DNA of 64,000 nucleotides, from assembly GCF_007625115.1 (NCBI RefSeq), contig NZ_VMNH01000007.1, forward strand, positions 62,001 to 126,000. The letters run 5' to 3'. Both the position numbers and the translations under genes were made by a program. Below are positions 27,091 through 36,013 of this stretch, piece by piece. The notes under the pieces are model-generated. The model was not told where the DNA came from and made no database searches. It saw only the letters and a list, made by a program, of their open reading frames with translations. The first letter of the stretch is position 1; the number at the start of each line of letters is the position of its first letter. Source of the DNA: Sedimenticola selenatireducens (GTDB taxonomy: Bacteria > Pseudomonadota > Gammaproteobacteria > Chromatiales > Chromatiaceae).

Positions 27091-29217
27091 TTATTCGTCA
27101 CCTAAGCGACGAGGCAGGTGGATAAGAAACTCGGTTCCACCTCCCGAACGTCCTCTGCAGCTAATGCTCCCTTTCAGCTCGTCTATGAGGTTTTTAACAA
27201 TGGTTAATCCTAAACCAGAATGGCTACTGCCTTTTGTACTTTCTAATGGATTAAACAACTTGCCCATTATTTCGGGGGGAATGCCTGGGCCACTGTCTGC
27301 AATGCTGAGTTCAACGTATTCACGTCCCCCGATGTTGATATGGTCACGCGTCTGTAGCCATATCTCCCCGCCATCGGGCATTGCTTCAACGGCATTCTTG
27401 ACCAGATTGGTGATCACCTGTTTTAGGCTTGCCCTGCTGATCAGAATTGCCGGTAATTTCTTATCGAGTTCTACATGCTCGGTGATGTTATGTGTCTTGA
27501 AATAGGATGCCTGAAAAATCTCGGTCAGATCACCGATAACCTCATTAATATCCACCGATAAGGAGGCAATGTGGTGCGGGTCACCGATATCATGCATACG
27601 CAGGGCGATATCACCCACGCGTTGAATCTCTTCTTTGATAATCTTCAGGTGGTCAGCAATGGTCGCATCGCCCTGGAATTTTGCTGAGAGCACATGCAGA
27701 TAGTTATTGATAATACCCAGCGGATTATTGATCTCATGTATGATGCTTCTGGCTTCACGCTTGTGCCATTGACGGGCATTTTCCAGCTTCTCTTCCGTTT
27801 TAGAATTCATCAAGCGGCTGGTGTAAATGCTCTGGGCAGCGGTCGCAGAGAAAAGCGGCAGAAATTCCATCATCTGTTGCAGGTTTTCTGGGCTTGATGA
27901 TCTCAGTCCAACCACGATCACACCGATGCGGTCAGTACCCGCAATGAGCGGAATGCAGAGGATATTTTCTCTATCGAGCGTTCGGGACAGCTGTTGATCG
28001 ACTAATGATGTTGGATTGTTGTCCTGCGGCTTGAAGGGGCCTTGAACTTTTGCATCAATCAGGGCTTGCGATACAAGACTGCGATCCGGTTTGATCGGTA
28101 TATTAAATTCAGCTATTTGCACATTGCTAACGGCCCGGGAGGCCACACCCGTCAGATGCTTGTTGTCGGCGTCTACCAGGAAAAGGATACTTCGATCCAT
28201 CTCGAACAGAATATTTAACTCAGCCAGCACGGATTGTAAAAATGCCTGCAGGTCGGTTTCGCTTCCCGGTTCCAGATTAACGCCACCGAGCAGGGCAAAT
28301 TCGCGAACCCGCTTAGCAAGCTCCAGGCGAACGGATTCTGTTTCAACCTGTACATTGATTGCACCCGTATCGGCTTTATCGATTCGAATACCCAAGCCGT
28401 CAGCCGCCTTCTGAACTTGCTGCCCAATATCTTTCTGCATGGCATCGACCACCGATGGCGTCAATCCAAACAGTAGATCGGCCTCAGCGTAGAGCGTATC
28501 CATATCGATACAGGGATCACTCAACTTATGAGTGAAGTTGGTCAATCTGACCAAGCGAGGTGCTTCCAGAAGCCTGTCTGCCGGCTCGTTTTGATAGAGC
28601 AGGGCATCACTGATGAATGACTTGATATCCCATTCCTGAACCAATATGGAGCTGACTTCGTGATAGGCCACACCAAACAGCTCTTTTTCCAGACCCGTCA
28701 GGATTAAATCGGAATGCTGTTTTAGTAGCAGTTCGTTGTAGGCCTCTGGCTGATTGTTCAGGAAGACCAGTTGCCCCAGCTTGTGCAGAAGCCCGGCCAG
28801 ATAGGCCTCGTCCGGGAATTCATAGCTGGTGAGTTTTGCCAATGATTTCGCGGCATGGGCACACCAGAGTGACTTATACCAGATGCCGCCCAGGCTACTG
28901 CCGGTTTTGACATCAAACCGCGAGAAGAACTGGTGCACTGCCGCATTGATGGCAATGGTCTTGATGTTATCCAGACCCAACACCACCAGGAGTCGGTTGA
29001 AGTCTTTCGACTCGTTCCACTGGGCATAGGCGGGGGAGTTGCCCACGGCTGTAATCTTCGCGGTCAGCCCTACATCCTGCTGAATTATTTCTGCTAAATC
29101 TTCAAAACTGACGTCGACTTGATGACAGGCTTCGATTAATCTGAGCAATACCTGAGGGACAGAGGGAAGCCTGCCCAGGTTCAATTTTTCGATGCTGGCA
29201 CGTGATGCGTCATTCAT
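27091..29217 (-). CDS. HDOD-GAF-histidine kinase
   Basis: 708 aa, soluble. HDOD domain ~10-270 (VGLTAKITAVGNSPAYAQ, LLHKLGQLVFL), GAF ~300-460, then a kinase module with H-box SIIHEINNPLGIINN, N-box TNLVKNAVEAMPDGG, and DSGPGIPP plus SGLGLTIV in the ATPase. An intracellular ligand- or protein-sensing kinase. It is the first gene of a two-gene operon with the REC-PAS-GGDEF-EAL regulator, 15 nt downstream. Its promoter region is shared with the divergent MinD/FlhG-like ATPase. Confidence 0.93.
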   Translation of the reverse strand: MNDASRASIEKLNLGRLPSVPQVLLRLIEACHQVDVSFEDLAEIIQQDVGLTAKITAVGNSPAYAQWNESKDFNRLLVVLGLDNIKTIAINAAVHQFFSRFDVKTGSSLGGIWYKSLWCAHAAKSLAKLTSYEFPDEAYLAGLLHKLGQLVFLNNQPEAYNELLLKQHSDLILTGLEKELFGVAYHEVSSILVQEWDIKSFISDALLYQNEPADRLLEAPRLVRLTNFTHKLSDPCIDMDTLYAEADLLFGLTPSVVDAMQKDIGQQVQKAADGLGIRIDKADTGAINVQVETESVRLELAKRVREFALLGGVNLEPGSETDLQAFLQSVLAELNILFEMDRSILFLVDADNKHLTGVASRAVSNVQIAEFNIPIKPDRSLVSQALIDAKVQGPFKPQDNNPTSLVDQQLSRTLDRENILCIPLIAGTDRIGVIVVGLRSSSPENLQQMMEFLPLFSATAAQSIYTSRLMNSKTEEKLENARQWHKREARSIIHEINNPLGIINNYLHVLSAKFQGDATIADHLKIIKEEIQRVGDIALRMHDIGDPHHIASLSVDINEVIGDLTEIFQASYFKTHNITEHVELDKKLPAILISRASLKQVITNLVKNAVEAMPDGGEIWLQTRDHINIGGREYVELSIADSGPGIPPEIMGKLFNPLESTKGSSHSGLGLTIVKNLIDELKGSISCRGRSGGGTEFLIHLPRRLGDE

Positions 29218-29275
29218 ATCCTGACATCCTGCACCAGTTATCGACTATAAGTCAATGAGATAGAAGGGAATTCTG

Positions 29276-29281
29276 TATAAT
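29276..29281 (+). promoter_or_regulatory. Candidate -10 element for the MinD/FlhG-like gene
   Basis: A consensus TATAAT occurs in the divergent region. No good -35 is visible at 16-18 nt upstream. Transcription would start around 29288, giving a ~55-nt leader to the ATG at 29343 and making the alternative GTG at 29292 nearly leaderless. Confidence 0.3.
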
Positions 29282-29342
29282 ATTTGGACAGGTGAGAACG
29301 ATTAAAGCGGCTATAGAGGGAACCTTTGGTCATAATTCGGGT

Positions 29343-30578
29343 ATGAATGCGCCGAAATGTGACCAGGTTAACAAAATGATTGTGATCGCCAGCGGTAAAG
29401 GCGGTGTGGGTAAAAGCACCCTTTCGGCCAATCTGGGCATCGCGCTAGGCAGCATGAATCAGCAGGTGTGCCTGTTCGATGCGGACACCAATCTGGCCAA
29501 TATCAATATCCTTTTCGGACTCAAGCCAAAATATACGCTTCAGGAGTGTCTTGCCGGTGAAAAAAGCCTAGAGGATATTTTACTTCCTGTTTCCGGTCGT
29601 CTTGATATAGTCCCTGCGGCCAGTGGAATTGCCGAGTTCATCGAAATGACTGCTGACCAGCAGCAACGCTTGATCACCGGGCTGAAGGGTATTGAAAGAA
29701 GCCATGATCTGATTCTGGTCGATTGTGCAGCGGGCATCGGTAACAGCCAGCTTAGTTTCTTTCTGGCCGCCTCTTGTTCTGTACTGGTCATTACACCCGA
29801 GCCAACCTCGCTTACAGATGCCTTCTCATTTCTGAAGATGGCCAAACGCTACGGCTTTAATCGCACGGTCTATATCCTGGTTAACATGACATCTGACTTG
29901 CATGCTGCCCGATCTGCCTTTAAGCGCTTCAAGCATGCGACAGAGCAGTATCTGCAGCTGGATGTTGGGTACCTGGGTTATGTGCTGTCTGATCCACATG
30001 TCCCGGAATCGGTCAGAAAACAGAAACCTGTCATGCTTTACAAGCCAGAGTGCCTGGCCAGTCGTTGTATCAAGGTGATTACAGAGCGACTGGTCCGCTT
30101 GATGCAACACGAGAAGACCGATGCGACGTTGTTTAGTCGGTATCTGGAGGAGATGAACCGGCCATTTGGCATAGATCTGACCGTATCCGGTGAGACGCAA
30201 GATTCAGCATCTGCTGAATTGGCTTCTGACCAGGATTGGCAACAACAATCACTGGACTATTTGCGTAAGATGGATCGAGACGAAGTGGGCCTTTATCTCC
30301 GCCATGCTGTCAGTGAATGGGCAGCATGGCATAATGCAGATGCGACTGAACTGATTCGAGACCACCTCGATTTTTCGGCACATGGAGTAACACAGGCCGA
30401 TAATCTTGATGCTGGCAATAGGCTCTCTAATGTCACGCTGTTTAGTCGCGCGTCTGGTGATACATTCAATCAATCAGCATTGCCATCACTCCGGTCTTTT
30501 TCAGAACAGGTGTCCGAGAGCGAATACTGTGCGGCCGTGCAGTTTGCAGATTTATTGGCCAGAAGTGGAAAGACATAG
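29343..30578 (+). CDS. MinD/FlhG-like P-loop ATPase with unusual C-terminal extension
   Basis: 411 aa. Residues ~10-255 form a MinD/ParA ATPase with deviant Walker A GKGGVGKST, switch I FDADTNLANINILFG and switch II ILVDCAAGIGNS. FlhG proteins set flagellar number and place protein complexes at poles. After the ATPase there are ~150 residues with no recognisable domain and no clear amphipathic membrane-targeting tail. ATG 29343 fits the MinD start; in-frame GTG 29292 would add 17 residues. No flagellar genes are present here, so a role with neighbouring c-di-GMP proteins is conceivable. Confidence 0.82.
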   Translation: MNAPKCDQVNKMIVIASGKGGVGKSTLSANLGIALGSMNQQVCLFDADTNLANINILFGLKPKYTLQECLAGEKSLEDILLPVSGRLDIVPAASGIAEFIEMTADQQQRLITGLKGIERSHDLILVDCAAGIGNSQLSFFLAASCSVLVITPEPTSLTDAFSFLKMAKRYGFNRTVYILVNMTSDLHAARSAFKRFKHATEQYLQLDVGYLGYVLSDPHVPESVRKQKPVMLYKPECLASRCIKVITERLVRLMQHEKTDATLFSRYLEEMNRPFGIDLTVSGETQDSASAELASDQDWQQQSLDYLRKMDRDEVGLYLRHAVSEWAAWHNADATELIRDHLDFSAHGVTQADNLDAGNRLSNVTLFSRASGDTFNQSALPSLRSFSEQVSESEYCAAVQFADLLARSGKT

Positions 30579-30671
30579 CTAATCCGCTCCTCTGCGTGTA
30601 TTAATACTTATGACGCGTGCTAGATTTGGCGGATGGGTTAGATACACGAAGTTAGACAGGTAAATCTGAAA

Positions 30672-31781
30672 ATGAAAACCTACAGTTGTCAATGCGGTGT
30701 ACGACTGCATTTTGAGAACACCTTGTGCGTGAGTTGTCAGCGTGAATTGGGCTTTCTTCCTGATATCCGCTTACTCAGTGCTTTAGAGCCACGGGGTGAT
30801 AATTTATGGCAAGCGACTGCCAATAAGTCCAGCTATAGAAAGTGTAGAAACTATTCAGATCATCATGTCTGCAACTGGATGGTGCCAGAGTCAGATAATC
30901 ATGCTTATTGTTACTCCTGCCGGCTCTCTGAAATTATTCCTGATCTGAGTAATCCGAATAATCTTAAATTATGGGGCCTCATTGAAAATGCCAAGCGCCG
31001 TTTGCTTTACAGCCTCTTGTGGCTGGATCTGCCCATCGTAAACAGAGAAGAAAATCCACAGTTAGGCTTGGCGTTCCACTTGATGGAAGATCAGGGTTAT
31101 TCAGAATTTGCACAAGATATGCCGCTACAAGATGCAGTTTTCACGGGGCATAGAAATGGCATTATTACGTTGAATATTGCTGAAGCCAATCCTGTCTCTC
31201 GTGAACAGACACGCGCCCATATGGATGAAAATTACCGTACATTACTCGGCCACTTCCGGCATGAATCCGGGCACTATTATTGGGATGTGTTACTGCGCAA
31301 TTCTCCCCGCATAGATGAGTTCCGTGCCCTGTTTGGCGATGAACGCATTGGTTATGGTGATGTGATGCAGGGTTACTACGCGAATGGCCCGGTAGCTAAT
31401 TGGCAGACAAACTGGATTAGCGGTTATGCCAGTGCGCACTCCTGGGAGGATTGGGCAGAGACCTGGGCCCACTATCTGCACATGATCGATAGCATGGAGA
31501 CAGCGAATGACTACGGATTTGATCTGGGTTCTACAAATGAACACACACCGCGGATGCAACAGTTCAATGCGGACTATTTGGCTTCAATTTCGATCCATGA
31601 TCTGGTGAATGAGTGGAGTCACTTTACCGTTGCACTGAATGATATGAATCGCAGTATGGGTTTGCCGGACGCTTATCCCTTTGTGCTGACCGACACTATT
31701 ATCCAAAAACTGGCTTTTGTGCACTCGGTAATTATTGATCAGAGCCGCAGTGGGCGAGAGAGCAAGTCGATATCGAATTAA
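30672..31781 (+). CDS. Putative zinc-binding metallopeptidase with N-terminal zinc ribbons
   Basis: 369 aa of the COG4307-type family. The N-terminal ~110 residues contain Cys pairs (CQCG, CVSCQ, then CRNY..HHVCNW and CYSC) forming zinc-ribbon-like knuckles. The C-terminal domain has GHFRHESGHYYWD (HExxH) and the glutamate-bearing SWEDWAETWAHYLHM helix expected of a gluzincin-like site. Cytosolic. Function unknown. It often neighbours Anbu-type clusters, and it does so here. A strong terminator follows. Confidence 0.85.
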   Translation: MKTYSCQCGVRLHFENTLCVSCQRELGFLPDIRLLSALEPRGDNLWQATANKSSYRKCRNYSDHHVCNWMVPESDNHAYCYSCRLSEIIPDLSNPNNLKLWGLIENAKRRLLYSLLWLDLPIVNREENPQLGLAFHLMEDQGYSEFAQDMPLQDAVFTGHRNGIITLNIAEANPVSREQTRAHMDENYRTLLGHFRHESGHYYWDVLLRNSPRIDEFRALFGDERIGYGDVMQGYYANGPVANWQTNWISGYASAHSWEDWAETWAHYLHMIDSMETANDYGFDLGSTNEHTPRMQQFNADYLASISIHDLVNEWSHFTVALNDMNRSMGLPDAYPFVLTDTIIQKLAFVHSVIIDQSRSGRESKSISN

Positions 31782-31794
31782 TAGTCATTCCCCA

Positions 31795-31832
31795 ATATGT
31801 AAAAGCCATCCTTTCTGGTGGTTTTTACATAT
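31795..31832. terminator. Terminator between metallopeptidase and Anbu genes
   Basis: ATATGTAAAAGCCA (31795-31808) pairs with TGGTTTTTACATAT (31819-31832), with one G-U pair; the inner part CCATCC-TTTCT-GGTGG followed by TTTTT resembles a classical terminator. It separates convergent genes and may work both ways. Confidence 0.75.
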
Positions 31833-31863
31833 CTCTGATCAACAGCCCCTTTAATTAATCGTG

Positions 31864-32595
31864 TTATTCCCAATCAAATTTCGGCAGCCTGGAAAAAGCC
31901 CGCTTGAGTCCCTCATTCCAAGATTTCTGTAGCGTTTTATAATAGGGCGATGCCAGTTTCAGTGACATCTGTCTTGGCTCTTCCAAGCTGTCGCCGTTAT
32001 ACAGGGTAAGTTCAAAGGGTGGGCCAACAGAGATATTACTACGCATGGTTGAGTCCAGTGACACCAGTGCGCAGCGCGCTGCATTATTCAGGGATGAATC
32101 CATGCTGATCACACGATCAAGCATGGGTTTGCCATATTTATTTTCGCCAATTTGCAGGTAGGGTGTTTCGATTGAGGCGCTGATATAGTTTCCTTCCGGG
32201 TAGATAAGATAAATATCGTGCTCATGGCCTTTTATCTGACCACCCAAAATAAAGCTAGCCCCGGCGCTACCACCATTTTTTTCGATGGCAGGGCCGTGGT
32301 GATGTTGCTCTTTCTGGCTGAGGTCCCCGACATAATCAGCAATATCAAACAGGTGTTTGGCCTTTAGGAGATTAAATTTTGCCTTGGGATCATCCAGGTC
32401 ACGCTGTACGGCATTCACTACGGCCTGAGTTGTAGCCAGATTACCCGCAGACAGAAGTACGATAATACGGTCTCCCGGCCAGAAAAAACGATGCATCTTT
32501 GAGCAGGTACGGATGTAGTCAACACCGGCGTTGCTGCGTGAATCGGATGCGAACACAATGCCATCATTGACACTGATCGCCAGACAATATGTCAT
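31864..32595 (-). CDS. Anbu (ancestral beta subunit) proteasome-type peptidase
   Basis: 243 aa, the normal Anbu length. The chain begins MTYCLAISVNDGIVFASDSRSN; removal of Met exposes Thr2, the expected N-terminal nucleophile of a proteasome-fold Ntn hydrolase. Later blocks IIVLLSAGNLATTQAVV, GGSAGASFILGGQ and YPEGNYI fit the family. Anbu forms helical or ring assemblies in the cytosol. GGAG is 6 nt before the ATG. Divergent from the circularly permuted ATP-grasp and alpha-E genes, its usual partners, across a 136-bp promoter region carrying a spaced direct repeat. Confidence 0.93.
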   Translation of the reverse strand: MTYCLAISVNDGIVFASDSRSNAGVDYIRTCSKMHRFFWPGDRIIVLLSAGNLATTQAVVNAVQRDLDDPKAKFNLLKAKHLFDIADYVGDLSQKEQHHHGPAIEKNGGSAGASFILGGQIKGHEHDIYLIYPEGNYISASIETPYLQIGENKYGKPMLDRVISMDSSLNNAARCALVSLDSTMRSNISVGPPFELTLYNGDSLEEPRQMSLKLASPYYKTLQKSWNEGLKRAFSRLPKFDWE

Positions 32596-32613
32596 TCTTT
32601 ACTCCAGGCGGAA

Positions 32614-32644
32614 AATACCAGATTTAGCGGGAATAATACCAGAT
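32614..32644. promoter_or_regulatory. Spaced direct repeat in the Anbu/ATP-grasp divergent promoter
   Basis: AATACCAGAT occurs at 32614-32623 and again at 32635-32644, start-to-start 21 bp (two helical turns). In a 136-bp region this is unlikely by chance and suggests an operator for co-regulation of the divergent units. Confidence 0.45.
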
Positions 32645-32731
32645 ACTCGAATGCCACAAACGGGATATTTTGGCCATTTTACCTTAACTAGGCTAGAGTA
32701 TTTAGCATGAGCAACTGATTACAGAGACTGT

Positions 32732-34189
32732 ATGACTATTCGTTGGGGCAGTTATAAAGTAAAAGGATTCTACGACGAGTTGATTCGAGTGGCTGGGAAG
32801 CCACGACCTTCAGCCGAGGCGCTTTGCCAATATCTGCGCAATCTTTCAGATCGTGAAATTGAAGAGTATAAAACGGCCTCGGAAATGGCCATCAGCGTGA
32901 TGGGCATTACCTTTACGGTGTACTGTGAGGAAGAGGGCTCAATCGATCGTGCATGGCCGTTTGATATTATTCCTCGAATCATCCCAAAGTCGGAATGGAC
33001 CCAGGTTGAGAAGGGACTTAAGCAGCGTGTTAAGGCACTCAACTGCTTTATTGACGATATTTATCATGATCAAAATATTGTCAAGGCGGGCATCTTTCCC
33101 GCGGGGTTGCTGGAAAATTCTGTCAATTTCCGCCCACAGTGTGTCGGTATCGATCCACCGGGCGGCATATGGGCGCATATCTGTGGATCTGATCTTGTTC
33201 GCGATAAAGATGGCGTGATCTATGTACTTGAAGATAATCTGCGTGTTCCGTCAGGTGTCTCCTATATGTTGGAAAACCGTCAGGTAATGAAACGGGTTTT
33301 TCCTGATCTGTTTGAAAATCAAAACATTCTTCCTGTAGATGATTATCCCTCCAAGCTTTACGACATGCTTGCCGCCATATCTCCAAGGGTTATAGAGCAG
33401 CCTGAAATTGTCGTGCTTACCCCGGGTATCTACAACTCGGCTTATTTTGAACACGCTTATCTGGCGCAACAGATGGGGGCAGAACTGGTCGAAGGTCGTG
33501 ATCTCGTTGTAGAGAAAGATAACTGTGTCTATATGCGAACGGTTGATGGGTTGTCCAGGGTGGATGTAATTTATCGTCGCATTGATGATATGTTCCTGGA
33601 TCCAGAGGCCTTTCATCCAGACTCTCATCTCGGTGTGCCGGGTCTGATGCGTGCCTGGAAAGCGGGCAATGTTGCTTTAGCCAATGCGCCGGGTGCAGGG
33701 GTTGCCGACGACAAGGTGGTCTATGCTTTTGTGCCGGAGTTTATTCGTTACTATCTTAACGAGGAACCGCTTGTACGCAATGTGCCGACTTACAAATGCG
33801 TTGATAAGGACGACAAGGCGTATGTGCTGGAGCATATCGCTGAACTGGTGGTCAAGCCGGCCAACGAATCGGGTGGTTACGGGATGCTGATTGGTCCCCA
33901 TGCCTCGGTAAAGGAGCGGGAACAGTTTAAAAAGCTGATCAGAAAGGATCCGCGCAATTACATTGCGCAACCGATGCTGATGTTATCAACAGCGCCCACC
34001 CTGGTAAATAATCGGGTTGAGCCACGCCATCTTGATTTGCGGCCGTTTATTCTCAGTTCACCAAATGATGCTTATGTCACGACAGGTGGTCTTACGCGCG
34101 TTGCGTTAAGAAAAGGTTCTATCGTTGTGAATTCTTCCCAGGGTGGCGGTAGTAAAGATACCTGGATTGTGGACGACGAGGGACGCTAA
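32732..34189 (+). CDS. Circularly permuted type-2 ATP-grasp protein
   Basis: 485 aa (COG2308, formerly DUF404/407). Typical blocks: KGLKQRVKALNCFIDDIYHDQ, GVIYVLEDNLRVPSGVSYM, RRIDDMFLDP, VVKPANESGGYGMLIG and SNDAYVTTGGLTRVAL. ATP-grasp enzymes ligate carboxylates to amines, and this branch is proposed to build or attach a peptide-like tag; the product is unknown. One nucleotide separates its stop from the alpha-E gene, so they are translated together. Confidence 0.93.
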   Translation: MTIRWGSYKVKGFYDELIRVAGKPRPSAEALCQYLRNLSDREIEEYKTASEMAISVMGITFTVYCEEEGSIDRAWPFDIIPRIIPKSEWTQVEKGLKQRVKALNCFIDDIYHDQNIVKAGIFPAGLLENSVNFRPQCVGIDPPGGIWAHICGSDLVRDKDGVIYVLEDNLRVPSGVSYMLENRQVMKRVFPDLFENQNILPVDDYPSKLYDMLAAISPRVIEQPEIVVLTPGIYNSAYFEHAYLAQQMGAELVEGRDLVVEKDNCVYMRTVDGLSRVDVIYRRIDDMFLDPEAFHPDSHLGVPGLMRAWKAGNVALANAPGAGVADDKVVYAFVPEFIRYYLNEEPLVRNVPTYKCVDKDDKAYVLEHIAELVVKPANESGGYGMLIGPHASVKEREQFKKLIRKDPRNYIAQPMLMLSTAPTLVNNRVEPRHLDLRPFILSSPNDAYVTTGGLTRVALRKGSIVVNSSQGGGSKDTWIVDDEGR

Positions 34190-34190
34190 C

Positions 34191-35111
34191 ATGTTGTCAC
34201 GGGTGGCTGAAAATATCTATTGGATGGCGCGATACATTGAACGCGCAGAGAATACTGCACGTTTGGTTATGGTCAATACCAACCTTCTGTTGGACTTGCC
34301 CAAAGGACTACAGCCCGGCTGGCAACCCATTGTTGAAATACTGGGTACAGAAGAGAACTATCTGCAAAACAATGTGGATTTTACTGAGCGCGCGGTACTC
34401 AAGTTTCTGATTGCGGATCCACAGAGTCCCAGTTCTATACTGTTTTCGCTGCAAATGGCCCGGGAAAATGCGCGTACCATTCGTGACATCATACCGCGGG
34501 AAGGGTGGGAGCAGGTCAATGATCTATACCTGATGGCCAAGAGCAATAGCGCGAGTGGGTACACGAAAAAAGGCCGTTATGACTACCTGAAAAATATCAT
34601 TCTTGGCGCACAAACGATTACCGGTCTGCTTGCCGGTACGATGCTGCATGATATCGGTTATGACTTTCTGCGTATGGGACGCAATTTAGAACGGGCCGAA
34701 ATGACAACTCGCATTATCGATGTACGGTCAGCCAATCTGCTGGAGGAGCACGAGGGACTGACACCGTATGAAAATATTCAGTGGATGAGTGTACTGAAAT
34801 CGTTGACGGCGTATCAGATGTATCGCCGGACCATTCAGGTTCGCGTGCGCCGAAAGGATGTACTCAAGTTTCTACTTAAAGATAAAAAGTTTCCGCGTTC
34901 GTTTTTCCATAGCCTTCTGGAAGTTAAAAGTTGTCTGCAGGATCTTCCTCGAAATGAAGCGGCTATTACCCAACTGAATGAGGTTGGAAAAAAAGTACTG
35001 CGCGCCGATCAGGCGATTCTTCAACAGAATGAGTTACACCAATTTATCGATGAATTGCAATTGGGCCTGGCCCAGATTAACCAGGCCATTACCCGTACCT
35101 ATTTTCAGTAG
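34191..35111 (+). CDS. Alpha-E domain protein (COG2307)
   Basis: 306 aa. Starts MLSRVAENIYWMARYIERAENTARL, the invariant N-terminus of the alpha-E family, and is all-helical with NARTIRDIIPREGWEQVN and GRNLERAEMTTRIIDV. ATG 34191 is chosen because it follows the preceding TAA by one base and matches the family start. It accompanies circularly permuted ATP-grasp proteins and Anbu in many genomes. The transglutaminase-like gene that usually completes the set is absent in this window. Confidence 0.93.
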   Translation: MLSRVAENIYWMARYIERAENTARLVMVNTNLLLDLPKGLQPGWQPIVEILGTEENYLQNNVDFTERAVLKFLIADPQSPSSILFSLQMARENARTIRDIIPREGWEQVNDLYLMAKSNSASGYTKKGRYDYLKNIILGAQTITGLLAGTMLHDIGYDFLRMGRNLERAEMTTRIIDVRSANLLEEHEGLTPYENIQWMSVLKSLTAYQMYRRTIQVRVRRKDVLKFLLKDKKFPRSFFHSLLEVKSCLQDLPRNEAAITQLNEVGKKVLRADQAILQQNELHQFIDELQLGLAQINQAITRTYFQ

Positions 35112-35152
35112 ATTGTGGGTTCTTGTGCAGTCTGAACCGTTCTAAAGTGATC

Positions 35153-35998
35153 CTAACGTAGCAACAATACCGGGACTGAGGCATTACGAACAACGCTGGT
35201 CGTTGTGCTACCCACCAGAAAACGACGGATAACTGAGTGGCCATATGCGCCCATGATCAGCATATCGATATCATGCGCTGCTCGGTAATCACACAACACC
35301 TTTTCAACCTCTCCGCTCAGCAGCGTGGCCGGTGTGTCAAAGCCTGCGGCTTCAAGGGTGTGCTTTGCCCATTGCAACTGTTCACGATTGCTATGGTTGT
35401 CGGTACCGACCATGATGAGATGGCAGGGCATGTCACGAAACAGTGGGCTGGTCGCAACCATCTCAACCCCTTTGCGTGTGGTTGCACTACCATCAAAGGC
35501 AAGCATGACCTTTTGCGGTAATCTGTAGTCAGCTGCTGTTGTGATCAAGATAGGGCGGTGCAGGGTGCGTACCACGTTCTCTAAACGGCTGCCGATATGC
35601 TCACTGAGATGATCATCGTGTTTCCCCAATACCAGCAAACGGATTGACGTTTCCATTTCGTTCAGAGTCTCTACCAGGCTGCCATGACGTTGGCGGGTGG
35701 TAGGGTTTTTTATGGCGCTGTCGAGGGCCCGACTTTTTGCCGCCTCCAGCATTAGCTTGCCTTGTTCCAGGGCGAGTTTGCCCCTTTTTTCATCCAGTGC
35801 GGCCAGTTCATCAAGAAGGGCCTCGCGACTACCAAGCCCAATATTGCCACTGAGGTTAGTATCGGTTGGGTATTCTGATTTATCCAGGACATGCAGAAAC
35901 TCCAGCGGGGCATCCATACGCAGGCTGGCCCAGACGGCGTAGTCACAAACGGTCGTGGATACGTCGGTTCCGTCAATACAGGCAATCACTTGGGTCAT
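35153..35998 (-). CDS. Universal stress protein, two UspA domains
   Basis: 281 aa: two tandem UspA folds (~1-150 and ~155-281). The second carries the nucleotide-binding signature GAYGHSVIRRFLVGSTT; the first has GKHDDHLSEHIGSRLENV, a degenerate version. Cytosolic. AGGA precedes the ATG, and the gene starts 16 nt after the SulP transporter gene ends, so they share a transcript. USP partners are often found with SulP carriers and may regulate them. Confidence 0.93.
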   Translation of the reverse strand: MTQVIACIDGTDVSTTVCDYAVWASLRMDAPLEFLHVLDKSEYPTDTNLSGNIGLGSREALLDELAALDEKRGKLALEQGKLMLEAAKSRALDSAIKNPTTRQRHGSLVETLNEMETSIRLLVLGKHDDHLSEHIGSRLENVVRTLHRPILITTAADYRLPQKVMLAFDGSATTRKGVEMVATSPLFRDMPCHLIMVGTDNHSNREQLQWAKHTLEAAGFDTPATLLSGEVEKVLCDYRAAHDIDMLIMGAYGHSVIRRFLVGSTTTSVVRNASVPVLLLR

Positions 35999-36013
35999 TG
36001 TTGTTATCCTTCC

